From positions 18,556,001 to 18,620,000 of the forward strand of contig JAFFJZ010000001.1 in assembly GCA_018340375.1 (NCBI GenBank): a stretch of 64,000 nt of DNA, in the 5' to 3' direction. The translations under genes were made by a program, and so were the position numbers. The notes beneath the pieces were generated by a model. It searched no databases, was not told the origin of the DNA, and worked only from the letters and a program-made list of their open reading frames with translations. Below are positions 13,198 through 23,177 of the stretch, piece after piece. How positions within the stretch are numbered: the stretch's first letter is position 1; each line of letters opens with the position of its first letter. This stretch comes from Gonatopus flavifemur (Eukaryota > Arthropoda > Insecta > Hymenoptera > Dryinidae).

Positions 13198-13204
13198 TAT
13201 AAAA
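13198..13204 (+). promoter_or_regulatory. TATA box of TIL-1
   Basis: TATAAAA lies 64 bases upstream of the TIL-1 ATG, placing transcription start near 13228. All three TIL loci have a TATA-like box at a comparable distance, which supports TIL-1 being, or having recently been, an active transcription unit. Confidence 0.6.
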
Positions 13205-13267
13205 TCAACTCATGCTTTCTCTACTGCGATAGTACCTTATTGTGATATCATTGAAATAGATCTGAAG

Positions 13268-13644
13268 ATGTCTCGTCTGATTGTCCCAATATTATTCCTC
13301 GTCAGTACAACGATCTGCGTCATGACTGAAGGTTTGTTCAATATTCCAAAAGTTTTCCTCGTCTTTGCAAAACCTTTTTACCTTTTTCTATACCGCTCCT
13401 CATTTTTCGCCTCATTGTTTCTTCAACCACGGAGAAAATGAGAAAAACAGCAGACATTCTGCAGATCTGAAGAACTGGACAGATAGATAACAAATAGTAT
13501 CATTGAATGCCAATAGGTTACTATATATTCAATCCAAACAGAGGTATTAACAACAACCAATGTGCATCGAATGAAGCATGGACTTCGTGTGGATCAGCTT
13601 GTCCTCCTTCTTGTGGTCAATCGAATCCACAAGTGTGTACGTTG
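13268..13644 (+). CDS. TIL-1: secreted TIL-type protease inhibitor, 5' half only (exons 1 and 2)
   Basis: Exon 1 is 13268-13331 and encodes a hydrophobic signal peptide starting MSRLIVPILFLV. Exon 2 is 13544-13644. The exon 1 donor is GTTTGT, weaker than in the sister genes, and the acceptor that keeps frame is CAGAG before 13544. Exon 2 carries the first five of the ten TIL cysteines (NNNQC, SC, AC, SC, VC) and stops after Cys-Thr-Leu at a GTATGT donor in phase 0, so Leu aligns with P1. A third exon with the C-x-x-G-C-x-C start was sought by eye from 13645 to 23177 and not found. Joined in frame to 33219-33302 it would give an 82-residue precursor. It may be a sharing transcript, a gene that lost its last exon, or a decaying copy. 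Confidence 0.7.
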
Positions 13645-15147
13645 GTATGTACAAAATTTCAATTTTTATATTTCTTTATCGAATCGTTTAAGATAATGAG
13701 CTCATTTTATGCTATTAACAAATTTGAGAATATGAAAGTTGCTTAAATAACATATATAGTCTGGGAATATCAATTGTGCGACAGGATAGTTCATGAATGA
13801 ACGATTGAAACTTCCACAATATGAATGTTCCGTAAAAATATGAATGTACTGCAATATCGAGTAAGAAATGTTTGAAAAATCAAACATAAAAAGAATACAC
13901 CAAGGACTTCCAAATTGTTCCAAATCAAAGATTCTCATAACAGAGTCTGTTTCGACCGTTGGGATTTCGCTGAAACTGAAGACATAAATATACAAACGAC
14001 TAATACAGTGTAAATACAGAGGTTAATAGGATTGTGTGTTGCTCCTAAACGCGTGAAAGCACTTTTCTTATTGCCTTAGGGATACCTTCATACGGAAATG
14101 TGCTATTTAATTCATTGCGGGGGGAATGGAGAGTGTAGAGAAAAATCTTTTCTGAAAAACAATGGTTAACTTCAGCAAAATATTGGATGTGGATCAGAAA
14201 GATGGGGCAAGAAAAGACATAGGAACTATTCCCATACAGGAATTTACCATTGGCGCTAGCATGGCGCAATGTAGAAAAAGTATGGCCGAGGCTTGGCAAG
14301 CAAGCATGACGCAACACTGAAATGATAACATCATTTTACGATTTATCAATGTGTTTTTCCAATGGAGCTCCATCATTGGTGCAGGAATGGCAATGAAATG
14401 GACCATCATTGCCAAACAATAGAAAAATTTGTTTATCAATGTTGCGCGAATGATAAAACTGTAAAAAATAATTAACCCAAAAATATATAAAAAGTATGCG
14501 CATTTCACAATTTCCAATATATGTTATTTGGGACAGTATTGTGTTTTCCTCATTTATCTGCAGTGTTGCCGCGAGCTTCGAGCCGAGCTGGAGATTTTTT
14601 TTTCCAGCTGAGCTCGGTCGAGCTTCGAGCCCTAGCTCGAGCCGAGCCGAGCTGAGGTTTCATAGCTCGTCGAGCTTTTGATTACCAATTGAAGATTTGT
14701 TATAGAGAACCATAAATCATTTCCATGTTTCGAATATATGTGTCCTTTCGTGTTGACCAAAAAATTGGCTACAATAGATATTTTCAAAAAAATATATGTT
14801 GATTTCGACTACTTTGTGTTAACCGAAATGTGCTATCTTGGCATCCTTCATTTGAATTATCCTCAAATTATGGAGAGTTATACTATTGGCATCTTCAAGT
14901 TTATCTCAAACGAGCAAGAATCTATCGAAAATATTTCGCATTGTATTTGAAACATTGTATTCAATTGCTACAGGCAAAGAAGAGTTATCTTAAAAATGAG
15001 TACACTTCACAATGGAGTAGAGAAGAAATCACATTGTGAGGAAATTTATTATATTTTGTCATTGAAATTGCTATACTTTCTGCTGATTGATAACAGGATT
15101 CTCTCACTCTCCACTATAAAATAAGGTGATTTTAATAAAAAAGCATC

Positions 15148-15792
15148 CCACGTAGAAATTGACGGATAGTCCAGTACCGGCTCGATACAGGCTGCCAGGG
15201 TGCAACCGTTGGCGGCCGGTGTCGGTCGGACTACGGAATGATAACGCCAAATAACTCTGATCCGGTACCGGTTACCAACATCAATTCAGTACTGGAAATC
15301 AGTGTGATTCCGACATTGAGGACTAATACTATTAGTATTGATGGCTATTCAAGTACCGACGACTGTTACTCAACCGTTATTTGCGCTGTTGTAACTTTGG
15401 AAGGTTTTGAATGCATTATCAAAATTTCTGCACTCCAACGGTTGCAAACTGGCAGCCTGTATCAAGCCGATACTGGACCATTCGTCAATTTCCACGTGGC
15501 TGGTCAAGTCTTCCCTCAAAGTACACGAGATATTTATTCACATTGGTTCGGTACCAAATCAACGTTGGAGGCCAACGCTTGCGTACTAAAATTGTGCCGT
15601 TGTTAATCCAACATTGGTGGAAAAGTGGTCAATAACAGTTGGTTCAAATATCGAACCAGTACCGACACGAACTTGAAATGAAGTTGGTTAAGTACCGATC
15701 CGCAATCGGCAGACAACCGTTGGTGGCCCATACCTTTTCAGTACCGATCCGTTCGCCACCATCGGCTTAGTACCGGAATTTCTACGTGGGAT
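15148..15792. mobile_element. Foldback MITE with ATCCCACGTAGAAATT ends and internal GGTACCG words
   Basis: The inverted ends are ATCCCACGTAGAAATT. A second internal inverted pair around GATACAGGCTGCC (15186 and 15454) follows the same arm inward, so the left half folds on itself. The interior repeats AGTACCGG/CCGGTACC words. A 122-codon ORF inside (15238-15606) runs through the repeats and is not a credible gene. It is nested in the hAT-like element. Confidence 0.7.
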
Positions 15793-15904
15793 ACTACATA
15801 CTGTCACAATGTGATTTTGTCCCTACTTGACTGTATAGCGTAGTAATACTTTAATTAATTTTCTCCGCGTGTATGATTTGCAGGAAATATCATCCTGCAC
15901 AAAA

Positions 15905-16110
15905 CCTCATATCGCCTCAAAGCAGAATTTGGGTGGAAAATCGGTGGATAAACGGTTGCTCGTCGGAAAAGTGACGTGGAGGTAACGAGGAAAAGTCCGC
16001 GTGAAGATCAAGGCCAGACTCTTCTTCGTTGCCTTCACGTCACATCTCCGACGAGTGACCGTTCATCCACCGATTCTGCACTCAAATTCTGCGTTGAGGC
16101 GATGTATCCC
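15905..16110. mobile_element. Hairpin MITE, arms of about 80 bp
   Basis: The sequence from about 15908 (ATATCGCCTCAAAGCAGAAT) is matched in inverse by the sequence ending near 16108 (ATTCTGCGTTGAGGCGATGT). The pairing continues inward through AATCGGTGGAT, ACTCGTCGGA and GTGACGTG blocks. It is non-coding and is the second insertion nested in the 14561-16953 element. Confidence 0.7.
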
Positions 16111-16277
16111 ATCAGTGGGGGTTTCGTCCGAAATGTAGATCAGTGCAATTTTACGCAACTTATTGTGAATTATACCAAAATAATAGAATGTTGTAATGAT
16201 TCTACTTTGCTTGTTTCATAAACACAAAATCCACCCTAAAAGGACACGAGTCGAATAGATCGATTTTAGATTGATTT

Positions 16278-16545
16278 CTCCCAAGAGAACACGAAGTTCC
16301 AAAGAAGGTTCGATAGAGGTTCATTGTACGTAATGCCATTTGATGATCAACTGGACGTTCCCTGGACGTCAAAGTACTTATAATGAACCTCAATTCCACC
16401 TAAAAGGGTTTTAGAAAACACTTCTCTTAGGGTTTGATAAATTCACATTCAACCAACGTTCCTTAAACCTTCAAATGTCTGTAGCTTCATTGCACGTCTA
16501 ATAAAGGTTTATCGAACGTTGGTGTTCTCTTGGGGTAAGAATGAC
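16278..16545. mobile_element. Small inverted-repeat element with CCCAAGAGAACAC ends
   Basis: CCCAAGAGAACAC near 16280 is exactly inverted as GTGTTCTCTTGGG near 16530. Adjacent inner words AAGTTCC and GAACGTT are also loosely inverted. It is non-coding and lies in the right half of the 14561-16953 element. No target duplication is clear. Confidence 0.55.
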
Positions 16546-17512
16546 TTTAATCACACATCGTTGTGAACACAAATTCCTATAACATGTACAACATGGTGGA
16601 AAACAGGATGAAATAAACGTATAAAAATTAATGATTACGGATAGAATGTGATATTTGGGATCAAAACTAGATACACAAAATTTTATGAAATTTTCATGAG
16701 ATCCAAGAAATTTGATGAATTTTGAGAGAAAAATTGTTTGCTCATAAAATTTCTTTTATTTCTCGTTGATGATATTTTTCCATTCTGTGTGCTCAAATCA
16801 TTGAATAGATACATAAAAAAAATGCAGCGGAGCACAAGTGTTGGTATTCCTTTGGATCACGTTTCCAGCTCGACTCGCTCCGAGCTTTGATTTTAGAATG
16901 ACGAGCCGAGCCGATCTCCAAAGCTTGGCTCGGCTCGGCTCGCGGCAACACTATTTATCTGTAAACAACTCGGTGTTTTTTGTCACCAAAGTTTGCCATG
17001 AGAAGTATGCACAAAAGTGGTTCAGCGATAGGAGCCCTCTAGTTTAACCTGTAACAAAGAACGATTGACTGTTCTTCCAGAGAATTATTTGAGTCTTATA
17101 TATTCCTCGTATACATCTCTTATTACTCGATCGGTAACTTAGCTAGCAATTCAGCCATCAAAAGTTAAAATTAAGGAGCATGCCAATATTGAGCCACACT
17201 ATTACCAATAATCGGCGCTACATTGGAAACTAATTTTTATCCAGATTAGACCAAGGTTTGTGGCAATATTCAACCACGTTTCAAAAGATCCTCACTTTCA
17301 ATAGAATCTATCGTTCAGTCAATGTTGGACCAAGGATGAGCCTAGCAAGTGCCAAGCCTAGCGGGATTGTGAATCAATGGTGGGCTGACAACCGAATTTC
17401 GTTGAACACCGATTACGTTGAGCAACATTACATTTGTTGTGAATCAACATTGAATATTTATAGATTGCCCAGCTATACTTTATTGTCAGCATTGGCGGAA
17501 CATAAAAATTTT

Positions 17513-18860
17513 TATACGGTATGATTGCTGGATAATGTGATGAGATATACGTATTTGATATGATACCGAATGCTGTTATCTTGAATCATAATTGTAACTC
17601 TTTATTTATCACGTGAAGTGCAAACGTTCTTGAACGCGTGTCTGACCATTTAAAGGTTTTTCTACTCGTTTCATTTGAAATGTTGTTATTTCTCTATATG
17701 TGTTTGGAATTTTTTTGCATCTTTGATGACGTACCAAAGTTTGAGAATTATAAATGAAATATGGAAATCAGTCATCGATCTATCGCGATGTGATATAGCG
17801 TATCCAGTAGAAAGATAACAAAAGCTCTTTCTCTGGTTGTAAGTACATAAAACTAGGTGTTTCCCCCAAGGTCCATACAACGTATAGGAATAGAAACACA
17901 AGTATATCGGGATGTATGAAAAATGTTGATATCCTCTCAAATATTGTACAATCCCCTCTAGCTGATAGTGAGCTCATCGAATTGTGGGGGAATAAAATTT
18001 CAAGGAGTTTTCTCTCGCGTATTATGTTTCAGAGCTCGCAAAATGTAAGTATATACCTTGTATCTGCGGATAAAATCGGTCCTCCGTCCCTTTTACAAAT
18101 TGAAGGACGTATATATGGCATATGAATTTATATGCGATCATTAAAGAACAGAACAATGTCCCACCACGAGTAGATAAAATTCAGATATCATTGTACTTTC
18201 ACATTTAATCCCTATCCTTGCAGAAAGTTCCTGATTAATTAATATATTCTCCCTAATTTCATTGAATTGATTCGTTCTTGGGATTCGATAAATATAAAAG
18301 TGAACTCCTGACAATTCACATACAATTCTAATATATATCCTTTGTAGGAATCGTGAATGAATCCGAAAACAATTCCCTCGATTTTGTGTTCTATTTTCAA
18401 CAGCTCTTCCAACGTACAGAGGGGGATCTTGTTATGAAACGCTTCTATTATAAGTAGCCTTCCGCTTAATTTCGCTTGACTGAACACGGAAGCTTTCCTC
18501 TTTCTCTCGAAGGAAAAAAGAATAGGGGCACCGCTGAAATTATGTGTTTTTGTTCGCCCCAATGTTCCTAGATTCGAGATTTGTTGCTGCACACTGGACA
18601 ATCTCGGCGCGGGAGAGAAAATTTGGCGGAAATGAGTCCACGAGAAATAACGGGGAGATATTAATGTTTCTATGGTTGATATTTTATCGAAATCTTTTCC
18701 AAAGAATATGATACAGAACTTTGAGAGAGTCAAAGGAAACTGCCGTTGGGTGATTTATTTCGATAAAAATACAACGATGATCTCCAAATTTGCATTAAAA
18801 TTCTGCGAATCGATGAAATTTTCTCGAGCACGGCATATCAGATAAAATTTCTTGATAGAA
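17513..18860. other. No supported gene
   Basis: The longest ORF here is 164 codons on the minus strand (18239-18733). It has no recognisable domain, no membrane pattern and no splice context, so I do not call it. No transposon ends were recognised. Confidence 0.35.
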
Positions 18861-19094
18861 ATTTTGAAAGAATTTTATTTGAAAAATTACCGTGAAATTG
18901 CAGTGATCGAGAGACAAGTAGAAATTTTTTAAAATCTTACCGTGTATTTTGTAAACTTGATAAAAAATATCACTCCCAACTGTTTATTAACTCCCTCATT
19001 TTTACAAGCGGCACAGTAATTTTTTGAAAAATCTTTACTTGTCCTTCGATTACTGGGTTTTCACGGTAATTTTTCAAATAAAATTCTTTCAGTG
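18861..19094. mobile_element. MITE family B, intact copy
   Basis: The inverted ends read TGAAAGAATTTTATTTGAAA. The right end closes with ..TTTCAGTG and the left end is slightly decayed. The pairing extends to TTACCGTG and to AAGTAGAAATTTTT. The same sequence recurs at 46151-47484, split by another element, which confirms a family. It is about 234 bp and non-coding. Confidence 0.7.
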
Positions 19095-20794
19095 TGGGAT
19101 CCAGTAAAGATTTCAATTCTAATTACGTACCGATTCATGCCGACCTCATTTGCAAAGATTTTACTTCCTAACGCATGTGAGTGTACATCAAAACATCAAA
19201 AAAATTCGCCAACGGTATAGAACGGTTCTCATCTGCCGAATTTATAATGCTTCGCTTGAATTGTAAACTAGCTCAACCTGGTACACAATAGCGTGGATAC
19301 GTTTCATCGGTGACATTTCAATATCAATCCGTATTCGGTGGCTGGTATATTCGTGTGGATTCTTGTTTATACTTTGTGGAATCATATACGCGTACACTCC
19401 ATTGCTCTGGTAAAAATGGGGCGAGAACTGAAGCGTGAACAGGGTGAAGTAAAACGAGTACATGGCGTGAAAGGACAGGACGTAGAGAGTTTGTCAAGCG
19501 CGAGTAGGAAGTGTTTGAAGCATCATTTGAAACGATAAAAACGTGACAATAAATATAATATTATATTTTTGCTACATAAAGTTTATGAAGATATTGTTGA
19601 AAATTCGTGAACAAAGGGACACGTGATATTCCTTTCTTCTTTATGTCTGAAACACTTTAACCGAAGCAGTTCGATAAAAATTCGACAATTTACACTCATT
19701 CCTGCTGGATTCGAGATTAACGTTCTTCGAGTACAAAAGATGTTCCTCCTGTTCGTCGAGACTAAGCCCCGTTATTCTCTCATTCTGTTTTTTATATACC
19801 CTTCACTTCTTCCCTTCGCATTGATTATACTTCATGAATATTTAAATTCTTTCAGCAACGCCGATACTTTTCCGTCGAATTTATTATCCTTTTGATTAAA
19901 TTGTTTCGCTGTAGTACATATTGAGATTTTTGTTTTATCTTCATTAATTTTCATCCTCCAGCCACTTCTCGCGAGTGTCTTCATCTCGCTTGTGGGATTT
20001 TCTACATTGTTTCCACATTGTTTTATCTCCTCTCGTTCTTGCTTTCTCGCTCTTGTCTTTGATTCTTGAGTTCTACTTCCGCTTGTTCATAAATCAAAAC
20101 CTCGAATATGGGGACTTCTCGTTGCGAAATTTCTCTAATTGCTATTCCTCTTTTCTCTTATTCTCATTTTAGCACATACTCGGTAGATATTGAATATTCA
20201 TCGAAAGTACTTGAAATCACGAAATTGATAATTTACTGTAATAACAGTGAATCGGAAGATTTCAATGTATTTCATCAATAGAGGGACATATTCGAACACC
20301 CATGGTGGAATTTATTTGCTTTCTTCTCTCTAAGACGTTTCAATTTCTCACGTTCCTTTGGTTGAATATGTTTTTTTGGTTTCACTCCGGGTAGATTATA
20401 AGGATTCAGGTCCCATTCGCGCCCCTTCTCATATCCTTTTCTTGATGATTTGTTTTCCCTTCTTGCACATAGCGTTTCTATAGAAGAATCAATCTTCATT
20501 TCTCGGTTTCCGTTCGATGCCGAGGTAATATAAATCTTTCGTGATATAAAATATATTTATTAACAGTAAATGATTCTTTTTGTACCGAATGACTTTTTCC
20601 TAACTATTTAATCTGTGTATTATACTCTCAATTAATCTCGATTTCTTTCCCCTCTGAATATACTCGACTCTGGAATAACCAAACGGTTATTTCACGGTTC
20701 TATACATTGTTGCGTTCACAAATGTATCAGATTGTGCTACTACTGTAAGCACTATATAAGACCACCATCTGCTCCTACAATGTCTTGTTTTCAA
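19095..20794. other. No supported gene
   Basis: AT-rich DNA with short ORFs on both strands that lack known domains or splice support. No repeat termini were recognised. Confidence 0.3.
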
Positions 20795-21030
20795 ATTCAT
20801 CTCACAATCTCTCTTAATGTGTAAGATAGCTCACTTATCAATGTCCAATCTTATTCCAGCGTCTAAGCCACACTTTAATACTACGTCAAGCACCTGCTTC
20901 AAATCCTCCCCCATTGGAGCAAACAACTTCAGGTCGTCCATATAAAGAGAATGGGTAATTTCATTCATCCTCTCTCTTGGGGGTCCATGTATAAGTTCTG
21001 ATATCGAGTACGTGAGACTTATATAAATAG
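20795..21030 (-). pseudogene. Reverse-transcriptase fragment of a non-LTR retrotransposon
   Basis: Read on the minus strand, one frame runs through ISELIHGPPRERMNEI, then HSLYMDDLKLFA, then GEDLKQVLDVV and GIRLDIDK before a stop. YMDD is the catalytic reverse-transcriptase box, and the LKLFA tail and following helix are typical of LINE polymerases. Only the palm subdomain around this box remains, about 75 codons, followed by a stop and then unrecognisable sequence. The family cannot be fixed from so short a piece. It is a dead relic. Confidence 0.75.
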
Positions 21031-22955
21031 AATGAATTTGGAGCTTCGAATATTATTTAGAAATAATACCTTCCTCTGATGACAACCCTTGATTAGCCGT
21101 AATGAAAACAATTATATACAGAATCGTTGAGTAATATTCAACATCGAATATATTGCGGAAGAAAATTTAATTCTTCTCGATCAGCCTTTTATAATCCTCG
21201 GTAAATAAAATTCACACCACCCTCATCTTCGTCGTATGTCAGACTTGATACTAACGTGATGAGAGAAAGGAAAAAACCTTACCAAGAACATCATCGGGTA
21301 CGGAACAAACTACTATCATCAGCAGTTCCGTGAATCAAGTTAGTAATGAAAAAAAGAGGCTGGTCAGCTCACTAACAGTTGCCTCGATTATAAGGGGACA
21401 CGCGTGAGATACTGGTATTCTAGCGCCGAGATCGTGTTTTTCGTTGAGACGGATGTTCCGTATTGCAGGGTGGCCCTCCTTTTACATGGGCACCTGATTC
21501 GTTATAAGGAACTGTATTGTTCACAAGTCGAATATACTTAGAATCCTTGCTCTTCCATCGAATTTAGAACACAATTTAATCCTCAGGGAAGAATTTAAGA
21601 AGATATTTTTCAACTATTTACGACATTCGTTCATGAAAAATTACCATGCCTTTCAAAAATGAAAAGACCCATCAGGAAGAGTTCTGAGAAATGGGGATGA
21701 TTTTTTTCATACCAACGACATCGTATGAAATCAATCGTGAGGAATTGATACAGTTGTACAAAATACAAATTTATGTATAGTTCATGTACCACGAGGGCGA
21801 TGGTTTTGACAATGGCGATACCGCTATCTTCCTTCACACTTTTGTACGGGAAAAAATTGCTCCTGTAGATATTCAGAATGGTCTATAAATAATTTACGCA
21901 CAATGGGATTCAACCGGTGGTGTTGATTTATTCAATTTTCCCCCTCTCTCTCTTAGATTTTTGATAATTTTCTCACACTACATGTAATTCATCGCTACAT
22001 TTCTCAATTGATAATTGATTATTTTAATCACGGACTTCTGTGATTAAAAGAATATTTGAAAATATTGACGTGAGTCAACACATTTTTTCTTATCACAATA
22101 ATTACAGTACATTTATACTGATATATTTCGTCCAAAATGCCACTTTAATACATTACCGAGAAACTTTTGATGCATCTCCAAGAATGTTTTGAAAGGTTAT
22201 CTCTTGAATTATGTGATTATATTGTATGTTAGATCATCCTGGGAATTTTATTCTATACTTCTCCTCATTCCACAGTTTATCTGTCCTCTTTTTCATTGTT
22301 TAACGACCGCTCGAGTATAATAAATTCCAAGAACGTACAAGATTTCGCAATTGAAACTCTATTCCATTCTATTTATAAGCTGATCAGCTCGATCATCTCA
22401 TCGTGTGTGTTGAGGGAAAAATAATTAGATCGCCGTATCTAATGACACGAACTAACTGAGATCCGAGACCGGATACACCTGTATTTGATCATACTTAGTA
22501 TCGAAACCAACATTACAATTTCAAATGAAAAATTATGTTTGAGAAAGATTTGAGGCGAGAATTACATAAGTATTTGAATATTATCGAATTTATCGATCAA
22601 ATGCATATACAATTATTTAGTCATTCCGACTGCGAAGAATGAAGAAAACACAACAATGTCGGTCAATGGGAGAGGTGATGAAATATTCAATAGTCAAATA
22701 TTGATACAACGATGTACCGACAGATGTACGTGAGTTTCCAAGAATCAACAAAAAACCAGTTACATCTTTCCAGCTAATCTCCAACTTGGAAGACAAAAAA
22801 TATGAATAATTGTGGAAGCAAATGTTAGTTCAAGATGAATAATAAAAAAACAAAAATACACTCATTTCTGGTAAGTGAATCTCGAAATGCGTAAGCCACC
22901 TTGAGATATGAATAGATGAATAAGGAAAACCCCAGTTTCATAACGTATCGAGTGA

Positions 22956-22958
<3 letters not shown>
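21031..22958. other. Upstream region of TIL-2, no gene recognised
   Basis: AT-rich, with no credible ORF (68 codons at most in the first part). No transposon termini were recognised. The 3' part may contain enhancer DNA of TIL-2. Confidence 0.3.

Positions 22959-22998
<40 letters not shown>
22959..22998. repeat. (AG)n microsatellite about 110-150 bp upstream of the TIL-2 TATA box
   Basis: An almost pure AG run of about 40 bases, interrupted once by an extra A. It makes the SLSLSL runs in minus-strand ORFs, which are therefore artefacts. In flies, GA repeats near TATA promoters bind GAGA factor; a regulatory role here is inference only. Confidence 0.85.
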
Positions 22999-23108
22999 GG
23001 GCAGAGGGAGATAAGGAAAAAAGTGTCGTACAATTCGAATAATGAGAAGAAACGAAAACATGATGATAGAATAAGTGGACACACATGTTCAAGGGTCATG
23101 GGATCGAG

Positions 23109-23115
23109 TATAAAA
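23109..23115 (+). promoter_or_regulatory. TATA box and likely initiator of TIL-2
   Basis: TATAAAA (then G) is followed by TCAGTTG at 23141, a good arthropod initiator about 32-34 bases downstream. The ATG lies at 23178, giving a short 5' leader of about 35 bases. Confidence 0.75.
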
Positions 23116-23177
23116 GCTATATTCTTGATCTCATGAACCATCAGTTGTGAAACGTAATCCCAACAAACCTCATCGAT

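Larger units (their letters stand above)
14561..16953. mobile_element. Non-autonomous hAT-like element with exact 8-bp target duplication TTTATCTG
   Basis: The left end is CAGTGTTGCCGCGAGC. The right end, reverse-complemented, is TAGTGTTGCCGCGAGC, differing only at the first base. TTTATCTG flanks both ends (14553-14560 and 16954-16961). The related empty site in copy 1 of family A has one TTCATCTG, so insertion into that site is directly visible. Both ends are packed with GAGCC and AGCTCG words. There is no transposase ORF. The 2,393 bp contains at least three further inverted-repeat elements. The termini resemble those of the element at 27158-29202. Confidence 0.9.
14260..17512. repeat. Dispersed repeat family A, copy 2, split by a hAT-like insertion
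   Basis: The left part (14260-14560) and right part (16954-17512) align with continuous sequence at 2808-3668. Only the 2,393-bp insertion and its 8-bp duplication separate them. Differences between copies are scattered substitutions and small indels, so the copies diverged before or around the insertion. Copy 2 lies between TIL-1 exon 2 and TIL-2. Confidence 0.85.

Noticed and set aside
13645..13746. Read-through of TIL-1 exon 2 into the intron, ending at a stop near 13746
   Set aside because: It would add one cysteine and then a hydrophobic AT-rich tail without the remaining TIL pattern; the GTATGT donor is a better explanation.
18239..18733. 164-codon ORF on the minus strand
   Set aside because: No recognisable domain, signal or membrane pattern, no promoter or splice context. 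In 64 kb of AT-rich DNA one or two ORFs of this length can arise by chance.
19141..19200. Cys-Glu-Cys coding stretch (TGTGAGTGT) as a possible TIL-1 third exon
   Set aside because: No Gly-Cys before it, no acceptor in phase and no further cysteines at TIL spacing.
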